A DNA stretch of 35,386 bases, from contig CAMEIH010000029.1 in NCBI GenBank assembly GCA_945917985.1, positions 1-35,386 on the forward strand, written 5' to 3'. A program made the translations under genes and the position numbers. Origin of the DNA: an uncultured Clostridium sp. (GTDB lineage Bacteria > Bacillota > Clostridia > Lachnospirales > Lachnospiraceae). Below the pieces are notes generated by a model that was not told where the DNA came from, ran no database searches, and was given only the letters and a program-made list of their open reading frames with translations. Positions 14,803-23,785 of the stretch are shown here, one piece after another (positions within the stretch are counted from its first letter, which is position 1; each line of letters starts with the position of its first letter).

Positions 14803-17049
14803 CTATTCCTTTCTCATACAACATTCAAAGGCTTTCACCTTTTTCATTTCCGATATACCAAGCCGGACCGCTAAAACTACCGTCAGTAAAGTAAGTGCCG
14901 GTATCAAAAGCAATATCTTCTCCCATTCCACAACAAAACGGAATCCATCTGCGCCCAGTGTTTGCAGGAGCATACCGCAAAGTTCCTCTCCAAGGACACT
15001 ACCGAGAAGCAGTCCTGTGACGATTCCGGCAGCAGCAGGAAGCAATCCTTTTATCATATATGACTTTCTTATGCTTCCATTGGTAAAGCCCAGAGCTTTT
15101 TGCAAAGAGATCGAATACCTCTTTCTCTCCACGATCAGACGCATAAACAGCGTGACCACCACAAAAATGATCACCACGGCCGTCCCTGCTGCAACACCCT
15201 TCGCCAGCCTGATTTGCTGTAACGTCTGGCCATAGGTCTGCGCCACATAATCTGCAATGTCAACCGCTTTGATTCCCTCACTGCTGTATTCTGAAAGCCA
15301 CTCCTGCCGGGATGCAGTTGATTTCAGAGAGACATAAAGGATACTCCACATGACCGTAGTATCATCCTGTGCATTTACAATATCTGCCTTTGCTGTCTTT
15401 CCGCCGTTAGTGATATCTGAATAAATACCGCATACCGTATAAATCGTATTCCCTTTTCCTGTCTGCAGTATCAGACTGTCTCCCACCGACAATCCCAGTT
15501 CCTTTGCATTTAAGTTGGAGAGCGCAATCTCGTTTTCCTTTTCCGGTGCTGTCCCTTTTACATAGCTTACCGGGAAAACAGTGTGATCACCCTCTTCTAC
15601 TATCAGATTGCATTTCGTTCCATCTGCAAGAAATGATAAATAGCTTTTTGTTTGAAGTACTGTGAATTTTTCCACCCGTTCGTCATTCTTAAGTTTCCTC
15701 GCAACTTCCATTGTTGTCTGAGCGATATCTTCCGTCTGCCGCACATCGATACGAATCTCTCCATTTCCGATTCCCATATAAGTGACGAACTCAGGCGAAG
15801 AAAGTGTACTGTACAGATTCTCAGGCACCAGCATCAAAAATACACAGGCTGCTGTCACAAAGCCGATCAGCAGATACTGCAGATATTCTTTTTTCTTTTC
15901 CTCCCGCTGTTCCAAAAAAAGTGCTTCCAGAACCGAAAGCTTCTCTGTCCTTTTCAGCCCCTTTCGGATAGAAAAAAGGATGATCTCCTCTGTCAGCATT
16001 ACTGCCAAAACAGAGAAAATTCCGGTCTGCCATCCGCTTTTTGCAACGCCGTAAAGCTCCTGCATCTGCTTTACCAAAGGCTTTTGAAACAGATAAGCGA
16101 AAACGATTCCAAACAGTGCTCCAAATGCAGACAGCAGAACATACTTGGAAAAATATAACTGTCTAATTTCATTTTTGCCGATTCCCAGTGCTTTCAGCAT
16201 ACCCACTTCTCTCAGATCCTTTTCCATCCTCAGTGCCAGAATAAAACGGATGCACAAAAGGGAAATCAAAAGCACTACAATGCTCACAAGAAAAATCACC
16301 AGGATCATCATTCCGTCAGACAGCGCATTCATCATGCGGATCAGCGGTCCTGTGATGGTTGGACCGTTCGCCGGAAGCCCGGCTTCCGCATAAGCCGTTC
16401 CAAACGCTCCCGTATCAGCTTCTTCCTGCAAAAGAAATTCGATCAGATATTCTTCCTCTCCCAGCTCTTTCATACTTTCATAATCTGCCTCATTTACCAG
16501 AAAACGTTTGGAGGAAGCCATCATGGAATTCATCTGGGAATCCCTGATAAAGCCTGCAATCTTTAATTTACAGCTGCCAATCTGCAGGAAATCGCCGACA
16601 CTTAAATCGTACAGAGCACGATAACCGGCCGGCACATAAACCTCTCCTTTTGCAACCTCAGGCCTTTTGTTTTCCACATCCAGCAGATAATCAAACTGAC
16701 CTCCCTGTACACATAACCCGTTATCCTGCGTACTGTCCGCAAGACTTTTGCCACCCAGACTGACAGAACTGTTTTCCAGATTTAAGAACCGGCACACCTG
16801 CCATTCCTTTATCTCGTCATGTTTTCCGGCAAATTGGCTGATTTCTTCCCTGTTTATCTCTCCTGCATGCATCTGCAAAAAATCAGGAGTCTGGGCCTTT
16901 GCCATCAGATCATCAATGGCACCCAGAAGATTGGCAAACAAAAGTACCGTAAGCGCAATCAACATGGCCGTAATTGTCATAAAAACTAAGGTTACAAAAG
17001 ATAACAGCTTATTCTGCCTGATATCATTCCAAATCAATTTTCCTGTCAT
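14803..17049 (-). CDS. FtsX-type ABC transporter permease
   Basis: 748 residues. An N-terminal membrane segment (about 15-40) is followed by an extracellular domain, three membrane helices (about 240-390) and a further membrane segment. A second extracellular domain and three C-terminal helices (about 600-740) come after these. This duplicated FtsX layout is common in Firmicute exporters of the MacB class. The start overlaps the MFS stop by 4 bases, and AAAGGA lies 7 bases upstream. It works with the ATPase encoded next. The substrate is unknown; the operon context with a TetR regulator and MFS pump suggests a toxic compound. Confidence 0.9.
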   Translation of the reverse strand: MTGKLIWNDIRQNKLLSFVTLVFMTITAMLIALTVLLFANLLGAIDDLMAKAQTPDFLQMHAGEINREEISQFAGKHDEIKEWQVCRFLNLENSSVSLGGKSLADSTQDNGLCVQGGQFDYLLDVENKRPEVAKGEVYVPAGYRALYDLSVGDFLQIGSCKLKIAGFIRDSQMNSMMASSKRFLVNEADYESMKELGEEEYLIEFLLQEEADTGAFGTAYAEAGLPANGPTITGPLIRMMNALSDGMMILVIFLVSIVVLLISLLCIRFILALRMEKDLREVGMLKALGIGKNEIRQLYFSKYVLLSAFGALFGIVFAYLFQKPLVKQMQELYGVAKSGWQTGIFSVLAVMLTEEIILFSIRKGLKRTEKLSVLEALFLEQREEKKKEYLQYLLIGFVTAACVFLMLVPENLYSTLSSPEFVTYMGIGNGEIRIDVRQTEDIAQTTMEVARKLKNDERVEKFTVLQTKSYLSFLADGTKCNLIVEEGDHTVFPVSYVKGTAPEKENEIALSNLNAKELGLSVGDSLILQTGKGNTIYTVCGIYSDITNGGKTAKADIVNAQDDTTVMWSILYVSLKSTASRQEWLSEYSSEGIKAVDIADYVAQTYGQTLQQIRLAKGVAAGTAVVIIFVVVTLFMRLIVERKRYSISLQKALGFTNGSIRKSYMIKGLLPAAAGIVTGLLLGSVLGEELCGMLLQTLGADGFRFVVEWEKILLLIPALTLLTVVLAVRLGISEMKKVKAFECCMRKE

Positions 17050-18284
17050 GATGATTTCCTTTCCAGGGCTCTGATGCTTTTTATGGGATACAGGGACAAC
17101 GCTGTTAAGCTTAAAAGGACTCCGGCTGTCATCACAACGCCTGCTGCCCCGCGTCCCACTCCGATCTGAAGCTTTGATGCAATCCCGTCTGCGGCCACAC
17201 CTGCAAGTCCGTAAGCGACAACATATCCGATCTGGGACAGAAAACCGATCACACCCCAGGCTCTTCCCTGCAGTTCATCCGGAATATTGGTTCTGACAAG
17301 ATAATCCAGGCAATTATTGGCAAAGGGCAAAGTTGCAAAAAACAAGAAACCAAACAGACATATGATATAGATATTCTCCCTGATTCCAAAGCCTATCATG
17401 GTAATCCCCGTAAGGAATAAAGAAATCGCAAGCACCTTCACATACCCTTTTTTAATCCCTCTCATTCCCAAAAACAAGCCTGATACCAGCATGCCGCATG
17501 CACAGACCGTCTGTGCGATACCAAGTGTGGTGCTGTCAGCAAAGTCAAGAATCAGGGGTTCTGACAAAATCTGTATTGCGCCCATGAAGCAGGTCATAAC
17601 AGACGAAACCAGAATCAGAAGGAGTACGCCTCTCCTGTCAGCAATTGCCCTCCAGCCCTCCGTGAGGCTTTTAAAGAAACCGGACTGATTCTCTGTTTCC
17701 TTTGTGGCAATTCCTTTTCTTACCACTGCGGTAGAAATCACAGTAAGAATAAAGGTGCTGATGTCGATGACAAATAAAAGCTTGATGTCACTCACGGCAA
17801 GCAGGATGCCTGCCAGAACAGGGGAGATCAGGTATCTTGCACTTCCTGCAATGCTCACAAGACCACTGGCTTTGGAATATTCCTCTTTGGTAAGCAGATC
17901 CGTCACCGTGGCCCGATAAGAGGGTTCCAAAAGGGAGGAAAAGACTGCACTTACAAATACGCCGATGCAAATCTGATAAAGCTTAGCCTCTCCCTGCAGC
18001 ATACAGATCAATAGGTAGACAATGCCAAGAGCAGAAAAGCCGTCACCGATCATCATAAGCAGCCTTCTGTCATACTTATCTGCCAGAACGCCTGCCGGAA
18101 CACTAAGCAGAAGGGTGGGCAGAAATGCAAGTAAGGTGACAAGACCCATACTGGCTGCGCTTCCTGTCTGCCGGAACACATACACACTTAAACCAAAGCT
18201 GGTAAGTCCACCGCCGATGGCAGAAATAAATTCTCCTGCCCAAAGCAGCATAAATTTTGAAAAGTTACTTTTTTGATTTCCCAT
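17046..18284 (-). CDS. MFS efflux transporter (Mef/enterobactin-exporter-like)
   Basis: 412 residues with about 12 membrane helices. The N-terminal half carries the MFS loop motif GVLADKYDRR (85-94), and the sequence starting FMLLWAGEFISAIGGGLTSF is typical of the MFS_3 group that includes macrolide pumps of the Mef type. Proton-driven export of a drug-like compound is the likely role. Translation is supported by AAAGGA 8 bases before the ATG. It is the first transporter gene after the TetR regulator, and a sequence matching the regulator's palindrome lies between them. It overlaps the ABC permease gene. Confidence 0.9.
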   Translation of the reverse strand: MGNQKSNFSKFMLLWAGEFISAIGGGLTSFGLSVYVFRQTGSAASMGLVTLLAFLPTLLLSVPAGVLADKYDRRLLMMIGDGFSALGIVYLLICMLQGEAKLYQICIGVFVSAVFSSLLEPSYRATVTDLLTKEEYSKASGLVSIAGSARYLISPVLAGILLAVSDIKLLFVIDISTFILTVISTAVVRKGIATKETENQSGFFKSLTEGWRAIADRRGVLLLILVSSVMTCFMGAIQILSEPLILDFADSTTLGIAQTVCACGMLVSGLFLGMRGIKKGYVKVLAISLFLTGITMIGFGIRENIYIICLFGFLFFATLPFANNCLDYLVRTNIPDELQGRAWGVIGFLSQIGYVVAYGLAGVAADGIASKLQIGVGRGAAGVVMTAGVLLSLTALSLYPIKSIRALERKSS

Positions 18285-18305
18285 AATAAACGTCCTTTCT
18301 TAATA

Positions 18306-18324
18306 GACCGTCTGTCTGTCGGTC
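18306..18324. promoter_or_regulatory. TetR operator in front of the MFS gene
   Basis: The dyad GACCGTCTG-T-CTGTCGGTC lies 22 bases before the MFS start. Its half-site ACCGACAG (minus strand) is identical to the core of the palindrome upstream of the TetR gene, and the other half differs at two of eight positions. The shared site indicates that the TetR protein controls both genes. Confidence 0.75.
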
Positions 18325-18338
18325 AACTTGTAAAATGA

Positions 18339-18360
18339 AAGAGTTTGCAAGCAAACTCTT
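18339..18360 (-). terminator. Stem-loop after the TetR gene
   Basis: AAGAGTTTGC and GCAAACTCTT are exact complements two bases apart, giving a 9-base-pair stem with a tetraloop, followed on the minus strand by TCATTTTAC. It begins directly after the TetR stop codon. It is a modest terminator that probably lets part of the transcription pass to the MFS gene. Confidence 0.6.
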
Positions 18361-18361
18361 C

Positions 18362-18997
18362 TTATTCTCCTGCATCCTGAAAGATCGGCATCACTGCCTC
18401 CTGCAGGCTTCCCTGTTCCATGCCAAGGAGCCGTTCCAGATTATAGATAAAGGCTTCTATTTTTCTCTGCCTTTCTTCTTCTGAATCTTCCGAAAGTGCA
18501 TCAAAGGATATACTGGAATACAGCATTGTCATCTCCACCACCTCTGCCGGGTAATCCGTACGACAGATCCCCTGCTTAATGCCTTCCTTAACCAGCCCCG
18601 TGATCACAGGATTTACTCCCGTCAGCAGATTCTCACGCATTTTCTGATGAAGCAGGGCATTCTGCGTTCTATGAACCTGTTCCATCACTTCGCGCCCGAG
18701 ATCATTGTTCAGGTTCAGAGCCATAATAGCCATGGTCAGGCGCTGCAAAACCGGTATCTCCTTATTCTCTGCAATCACCTTTGCCTTCGCAACCAGCCTT
18801 TTGCTGATGCGCTCGATCATGGCATCCAGAATATCTTCCTTTGACTTAAAGTGGTAGTACAAGGTTCCCCTTGCAATCCCAACCTCATCCAGAATATCGT
18901 TGGTGCTGGTATTGTCAAAACCTTTTGTGGCAAAGAGTCTTTCCGCCACATCCAATATTTCGTTTCTGCGCTCTTCCGCTTCCTTTACTACTCTCAT
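18362..18997 (-). CDS. TetR/AcrR-family repressor
   Basis: 211 residues. The N-terminal HTH (RRNEILDVAERLFATKGF, then ILDEVGIARGTLYYHFKSKEDIL in two parts) is typical; the C-terminal all-helical domain is the ligand pocket and dimer interface and does not reveal the inducer. The ATG at 18997 was chosen because GGTGGAG lies 5 bases upstream; a longer frame upstream would run through the promoter and operator. It precedes the MFS and ABC export genes on the same strand. Matching palindromes in front of it and of the MFS gene make it the probable local repressor of the export operon. Confidence 0.92.
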   Translation of the reverse strand: MRVVKEAEERRNEILDVAERLFATKGFDNTSTNDILDEVGIARGTLYYHFKSKEDILDAMIERISKRLVAKAKVIAENKEIPVLQRLTMAIMALNLNNDLGREVMEQVHRTQNALLHQKMRENLLTGVNPVITGLVKEGIKQGICRTDYPAEVVEMTMLYSSISFDALSEDSEEERQRKIEAFIYNLERLLGMEQGSLQEAVMPIFQDAGE

Positions 18998-19044
18998 TTG
19001 ATCTCCACCATTTTTGCAAGTGACTGTGCCCAGCCGATCACATG

Positions 19045-19100
19045 CGATACTACCGACAGCCTGTCGGTAGTATCGTACCACGCTATTTCAACAATGTCAA
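19045..19100 (-). promoter_or_regulatory. TetR promoter with 31-base palindromic operator
   Basis: TTGACA (19095-19100), a 17-base spacer and TACGAT (19072-19077) form a near-consensus promoter. A perfect palindrome of 15 + 1 + 15 bases (19045-19075, half-site CGATACTACCGACAG) starts inside the -10 box and covers the transcription start, so binding there would block RNA polymerase. Confidence 0.88.
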
Positions 19101-19151
19101 CCCTACTGTATGCATCTTCACATCACAAAGCAAAGTTTTGTTCCTCTGTTC

Positions 19152-20924
19152 TCAAAGCCGGTGTTCTCCTTCTTTCACTATTCTTACAAACCGGTCAAGC
19201 TGCATTTCCCCCATTTCCTGCTTGTTCGGTTCGGCATCTCTTTGTCTTACGGATATCGTTTTATTGCTCTTTTCCTTCTCGCCAATGATTATCATATATG
19301 GCACTTTATCCATGCGTGCCTCCCGAATTTTATATCCCAATTTTTCATCCCTGTCATCCACTTCAACACGAATTCTTTCCTGTCTTAAATCCAGTGCTAT
19401 CTCTCTTGCATAATCACTATATTTTTCAGAAACAGGGAGAAGCTTCACCTGTACCGGCGACAACCAGACCGGGAATTTACCTGCATAATGCTCTATCAGA
19501 ATTCCGATGAAGCGTTCTATAGAACCAAATACAACCCTGTGCAGCATAATCGGCCTGTGCTTCTCTCCATCTGCACCGACATACTCTATCTGAAATCTCT
19601 GAGGAAGCTGAAAATCCAACTGAATCGTTCCGCACTGCCACGTTCTGCCAATGGAATCCTTCAAGTGAAAGTCAAGCTTCGGCCCGTAAAATGCACCATC
19701 ACCCTCGTTAATTACATAAGGTTTGTTCATACCCTGCACAGCTTTTTCCAATGCATCCGTTGCAAGTTCCCAATCTTCATCACTTCCTATCGAATCCTCC
19801 GGTCTCGTTGACAATTCAATTTCATAGGAGAAACCAAACTTTTGATACACTTCATCAATGAGCCGCATGACCCCTTGGATTTCATCCAGCACCTGATCTT
19901 CTCTCATGAAAATGTGAGCGTCATCCTGCGTAAAGCAGCGTACTCTCATTAAGCCATGCAACTGACCTGACTTCTCGTGTCTGTGGACCAATCCAAGTTC
20001 ACCCATTCTAAGCGGCAAATCTCTGTACGAATGGACCTCTGACTTATAAACCAGCATACCTCCCGGACAATTCATGGGCTTAATTGCATAATCAGCATCA
20101 TCAATTACTGACGTATACATATTTTCTCTGTAATGATCCCAATGCCCTGACTGTTCCCAGAGTTCTCTGCTCAACATAATTGGCGTTGATATCTCCCGGT
20201 AGCCATTTCTCTCATGAATTTCACGCCAATAATGAATCAACAGGTTTTTCAATATCATTCCCTTAGGTAGAAAAAACGGAAAACCGGGGCCTTCATCCAT
20301 CATCACAAAAAGTCCTAACTCTTTCCCCAGCTTCCTGTGATCTCTTGCCTTCGCCTCTTCAAGCATATGCAGATACTGTTCCAATTCCGATGCCTTTGGA
20401 AAAGAAATTCCATAAATTCTCGTAAGCATCTGATTTTTTTCGTTTCCCCTCCAATAAGCCCCCGCAACGGAAAGCAGTTTAATTGCCTTGATCTGACATG
20501 AATTTGATATGTGAGGCCCTGCGCAGAATTCCTCATAATCGCCCTGCTTGTAAAAACTGATTTTCTCGGAATCATCCAACTCCCGGATCAATTCAAGCTT
20601 ATAATCCTCATGGGCATTCTCCATATACGCCATTGCTTCCGCCTTTGACTTTTCATATACCTGAAGAGAAAGTGACTCCTTCACTATCCTTTTCATTTCC
20701 TCCTCAACCTCTTTCAGATTTTCCTCCGAAAATGGGAACGAGAACTCAAAATCATAATAAAATCCGTTTTCAATTGCAGGCCCGATTGCACATTTTGTAT
20801 CCGGATAAAGACGCTTTACAGCCTGTGCAAGGACATGTGCGCTCGTATGCCAGAATGCCTTTTTACCCTCCTGTTCTTCAAACTTTTCTTCTACCATTTC
20901 TCCATTTTTTCGCAGAACCTTCAT
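19152..20924 (-). CDS. thrS: Threonyl-tRNA synthetase lacking the TGS domain
   Basis: 590 residues against about 640 for the E. coli enzyme; the N-terminal TGS domain (about 60 residues) is absent. The editing domain that removes mischarged Ser is present with HTSAH (26-30) and CAGPH (134-138). The class II catalytic core shows NCPGGM, RHEKSGQLHGLMRVR (motif 2), YGPKLDFH and GSIERFIGILIEHY (motif 3), and an anticodon-binding domain ends the protein. AAAGGAG precedes the ATG at 20924 by 9 bases. A T-box leader controls it. Clostridia may carry such TGS-less copies as their sole or as a second enzyme, and the window cannot tell which. Confidence 0.95.
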   Translation of the reverse strand: MKVLRKNGEMVEEKFEEQEGKKAFWHTSAHVLAQAVKRLYPDTKCAIGPAIENGFYYDFEFSFPFSEENLKEVEEEMKRIVKESLSLQVYEKSKAEAMAYMENAHEDYKLELIRELDDSEKISFYKQGDYEEFCAGPHISNSCQIKAIKLLSVAGAYWRGNEKNQMLTRIYGISFPKASELEQYLHMLEEAKARDHRKLGKELGLFVMMDEGPGFPFFLPKGMILKNLLIHYWREIHERNGYREISTPIMLSRELWEQSGHWDHYRENMYTSVIDDADYAIKPMNCPGGMLVYKSEVHSYRDLPLRMGELGLVHRHEKSGQLHGLMRVRCFTQDDAHIFMREDQVLDEIQGVMRLIDEVYQKFGFSYEIELSTRPEDSIGSDEDWELATDALEKAVQGMNKPYVINEGDGAFYGPKLDFHLKDSIGRTWQCGTIQLDFQLPQRFQIEYVGADGEKHRPIMLHRVVFGSIERFIGILIEHYAGKFPVWLSPVQVKLLPVSEKYSDYAREIALDLRQERIRVEVDDRDEKLGYKIREARMDKVPYMIIIGEKEKSNKTISVRQRDAEPNKQEMGEMQLDRFVRIVKEGEHRL

Positions 20925-20980
20925 AATTTGTTGCTCCTTTCTTTTTTGCGGCAATATGCCATTTTTTGAAACAACATAAG

Positions 20981-21235
20981 AAAAGCACCCATAAGACTAT
21001 ATTGATATAGCCTTAAGGGTGCATCTGCACGGTTCCACCTTAACTTTTCACTTCAGATTCTGTCAAATCCTATCCTTTAACGCAGGCATACGGTAACACT
21101 TACTTAAACTTCGGCATTACAGCTCTGGAATGGTTTTCGTCTGCCTTCCACATAAACAGCTTCCACCAAATGCTGTTCTCTCTGGATGTTCCCAGCTAAA
21201 CTACTCTTTTCCGTCATCGCTTTTCTTATGTTATT
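20981..21235 (-). promoter_or_regulatory. T-box riboswitch (tRNA-Thr) of thrS
   Basis: The 250-base leader carries the T-box core TGGAACCG (minus strand of 21030-21037) inside an antiterminator that can pair TTAAGG with CCTTAA. The competing terminator is a long stem at 20985-21022 followed by CTTTTCTT. Upstream, stem I features AGAGAG, GGTGGAAGC and a GAA-type specifier loop in which ACC (21132-21134), a Thr codon, occupies the specifier position. Uncharged tRNA-Thr would stabilise the antiterminator and raise thrS expression. Confidence 0.92.
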
Positions 21236-21241
21236 GGATGT

Positions 21242-21270
21242 ATCTTACCAAAACCGTATTATGCTGTCAA
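21242..21270 (-). promoter_or_regulatory. Promoter of the T-box/thrS unit
   Basis: TTGACA (21265-21270), a 17-base spacer and TAAGAT (21242-21247) form a near-consensus promoter just upstream of the T-box leader and just after the end of the DinB-DUF3795 gene. Confidence 0.85.
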
Positions 21271-21302
21271 GAATTAGTTCTTATAATCAGCTTAAAATCA
21301 GC

Positions 21303-22367
21303 TTAAAAGTCATATGTCTCCTCAAGTATTTTTAGCCCCTCGTACATATCCTGCCCGAGAATTTCCTGGGTCTTTGCAAATTCATATTTCTCGTGAAGCT
21401 TATTGTGGACGCTGAGAAATGCCTTTTTACTATGCTTTCTGATAAACATTGCCTGTGCCTTCGCCGCATTTGCGCCATCATTTTCCGGTGTATAAAAGCC
21501 TTTCTCACAGATCTCCAGTTCCTCACATTCATAGCAACCGTCGATATTTTTATTCCGGCAGCATGCTACATTGGGGCAAACCTTATCCGGAGCGCAGGTG
21601 GCAAAGGAGCAGGCATTGTAATCTGTCCGGCAGGATCCGCACCACTGCCCTAAAAAGCAATGGTTGCAGGAAAATCCGCAATATGCTATGGGATCGACTC
21701 CCTTCCGTGCAAGTGCGCATAATCTGTTTTTGATCCTCTGCATTGCTTCGATATGCATGATCCAGTGTCGGCAAAAGGGCATTTTGATCAGGCCCAGAAC
21801 ATTCTTTCCACACCAGTATGTGATAAGCCAGTTCGCCTTTTCCTCCCTGCTTACACTTTCCGATTCAATCAGTCTCTCCTGATCCGCTTCCCCGAATTTT
21901 CTGTGCAAATCCCGGTAATCCAATTTTTGAAGAAGCGCATTTGTGGATTTCATGACCGCCTCTGCGTATTCATATAACACAGGCACATCCAGTTCTTTTG
22001 AAAAATCAGTTATCTGCTCCCCCTGGAGCTCATTCCCGGTGGTGATCCGTTTCGTACCGATTTTCTCCTGATACCCGCCTGAAAAGAAGATCTGTTCATC
22101 ATTCTGTATCAGGGAATGTGCTACAATATCTTCAATCCTGAAAATATGCCAGATGGAATAGGCAAGTGTCTTGCTGTGGTACCCCTTGGCACCTCCATAC
22201 GGCATCTGATAAAATGCTTCCTTCGGGAATCCGTTTACTATGTATGTTACCTGTTGAAACAGCTCCTGACGAAATTCGATCAAAAGCTTTATCCCTTCCT
22301 CGTAGGTAGCCTTTTTCCCGAGAAGCATCTGTATTTGCTTATTCTTTTCCGACCAATCCTTATTCAT
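21303..22367 (-). CDS. DinB-like / DUF3795 fusion protein
   Basis: 354 residues. The N-terminal two thirds look like a DinB four-helix bundle: conserved His in SIWHIFRIEDIVAH and in HWIMHIEAM could form the metal triad used by thiol-dependent transferases of that superfamily. Residues from about 225 form a cysteine-rich DUF3795 domain with roughly a dozen Cys (IAYCGFSCNHCFLG, WCGSC, CPNVACC, CYECEELEIC) that probably binds zinc. AAAGGAG stands 8 bases before the ATG. It follows the DUF89 gene by 22 bases and is probably in one transcript with it. Its biochemical role is not known to me. Confidence 0.75.
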   Translation of the reverse strand: MNKDWSEKNKQIQMLLGKKATYEEGIKLLIEFRQELFQQVTYIVNGFPKEAFYQMPYGGAKGYHSKTLAYSIWHIFRIEDIVAHSLIQNDEQIFFSGGYQEKIGTKRITTGNELQGEQITDFSKELDVPVLYEYAEAVMKSTNALLQKLDYRDLHRKFGEADQERLIESESVSREEKANWLITYWCGKNVLGLIKMPFCRHWIMHIEAMQRIKNRLCALARKGVDPIAYCGFSCNHCFLGQWCGSCRTDYNACSFATCAPDKVCPNVACCRNKNIDGCYECEELEICEKGFYTPENDGANAAKAQAMFIRKHSKKAFLSVHNKLHEKYEFAKTQEILGQDMYEGLKILEETYDF

Positions 22368-22389
22368 ATAATTATCTCCTTTTTATGTC

Positions 22390-23229
22390 CTATTCTTCCA
22401 CGAAAACACCGGTAAATTCCGGAACACCAAATCTGCTTGTAAACAGTTCACACTTGCACAGGAAAGAATAAAATATGTGCCTACCCTGTTTACAGAGTGA
22501 TTCATAATTGCCCTGTCCCTTTGCAAGGATTACATCGGCCCGGTCCATTGCTTCTTTTGCATTATCAGGAAGCATATCATAAACAGTTCCGGCAATAGGC
22601 AGACCATTCGAAATAATCCTTGCCAATTTGCTTATTCCCACATACTCCGCATCTTCTACCGTAGCATCATTAAGCACTTCACCGCCTCGAACCAATACAT
22701 CTGTCTTAAGCTCCGGAAATCTCCTTTGCAGTTGTTCAAGGAAAAGCTTGTCCAGTACAATCTCTCCGCAATTATCCGCAATCAGTAAAAAGTTGTGTGC
22801 ATTCTTACATTGATCTACAAATGACTCTATCACATCTGATTCTCTTTCATTCACTTCTACACTGTCCAAAAGAGAAAGGAACTTCTCATCATCAACATGA
22901 TTCATTGCACCGAAATCTATATAATTACCAACGCGTGCATACACTAAAGCCTTTGCAAGCGGGTCCTTTGAAGTTTCTATTCTTTTTCTGACAGATTCCT
23001 CCATAGACAGCACCAGATCATTATACTTTTTCTTTATGTCCTTATAAGGAGCCCTCTGCCCAAAATACCTTTCATAGACCTGATTAAATTGATAAACAAG
23101 ATAGGGAGAGGTATCATCCTCGCCTCTGTTTTCAATAATGGATCTTATCTCATTCAAATATTTCTCATCTTCAACTAAATGCTTCTGTTTATCATACAGA
23201 CACTCCGCACAGCTTTCTGTAATTCTCAT
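22390..23229 (-). CDS. DUF89 / ARMT1-like metal-dependent phosphatase
   Basis: 279 residues, the size of bacterial DUF89 proteins. Recognisable motifs are the N-terminal CAECL, ADNCGEIVLDKLF (about 150-162), VRGGEVLNDAT (about 180) and DVILAKGQGNYESL (about 233). The Asp and Asn residues in these motifs bind Mn, Ni or Co. Members are thought to be damage-control phosphatases that remove toxic sugar phosphates or damaged cofactors. A strong GGAGGTGA precedes the ATG. It lies between a lipoprotein gene and the DinB-DUF3795 gene with short gaps, which suggests an operon; the physiological substrate is unknown. Confidence 0.88.
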   Translation of the reverse strand: MRITESCAECLYDKQKHLVEDEKYLNEIRSIIENRGEDDTSPYLVYQFNQVYERYFGQRAPYKDIKKKYNDLVLSMEESVRKRIETSKDPLAKALVYARVGNYIDFGAMNHVDDEKFLSLLDSVEVNERESDVIESFVDQCKNAHNFLLIADNCGEIVLDKLFLEQLQRRFPELKTDVLVRGGEVLNDATVEDAEYVGISKLARIISNGLPIAGTVYDMLPDNAKEAMDRADVILAKGQGNYESLCKQGRHIFYSFLCKCELFTSRFGVPEFTGVFVEE

Positions 23230-23279
23230 CTATCAATCACCTCCAGGATATAAAACTCATAACATGATCTCATGTTACA

Positions 23280-23744
23280 TCAATTTTCTCTTGCTACGCG
23301 AATAATGGTTGGCCTGGTTTTCAGGTATTTTATATCCACCGTATCATCACAACCTATCAAGTCAGAACCGTTAAGATAGGATTCATATTTTCTTCCCGAA
23401 GCATAATACTCCACTTTGTAATCAGGATAAATAACCGCACCGTTTCTGCTGCTTCTTCCGCTTATCTCACCTGTCTGATAGCCTTTATTTTCGTCAATAA
23501 TATTCGCCACGGTACATCCCCAGAAATTGATATCATTGCGAATCATAAAACGTCTTATTACTGCTAAGACCCACCATATGATAAATGCTGCCAGCAGTAT
23601 TCCAAAAATGAGTCCGCCAATTGATGTGTGCGTGTAGTGGGTTCCATTGACAAAAGTTAACTGTGCGCCCTCTCGCCGAACTTCACAGCCAGCCAGTCCT
23701 AAACACAAACCGGAAAGCATACATAATGTCGATAGCTTTTTCAT
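23280..23744 (-). CDS. Predicted lipoprotein with a membrane segment
   Basis: 154 residues. A signal peptide ends in a lipobox LAGC (17-20), so Cys20 should be lipid-modified after export. A second hydrophobic segment (about 43-65, GGLIFGILLAAFIIWWVLAVI) follows, then Arg-rich sequence and a C-terminal beta-rich domain ending in KYLKTRPTIIRVAREN, resembling small DUF3592-like barrels. The start at 23744 is preferred over an ATG two codons earlier because AAGGA then lies 9 bases upstream. Function unknown; a cell-envelope role is likely. Having both a lipobox and an inner membrane helix is unusual. Confidence 0.7.
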   Translation of the reverse strand: MKKLSTLCMLSGLCLGLAGCEVRREGAQLTFVNGTHYTHTSIGGLIFGILLAAFIIWWVLAVIRRFMIRNDINFWGCTVANIIDENKGYQTGEISGRSSRNGAVIYPDYKVEYYASGRKYESYLNGSDLIGCDDTVDIKYLKTRPTIIRVAREN

Positions 23745-23785
23745 GTTCATTCATCCTTCTGAAATCCATAATTCTCTTAACAGCT

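Noticed and set aside
18298..18326. A promoter TTGACC with TATTAA or TTAAGA directly before the MFS gene
   Set aside because: Its -10 box would touch the ribosome-binding site, so the transcript would begin after it. The TTGACC belongs to the operator dyad.
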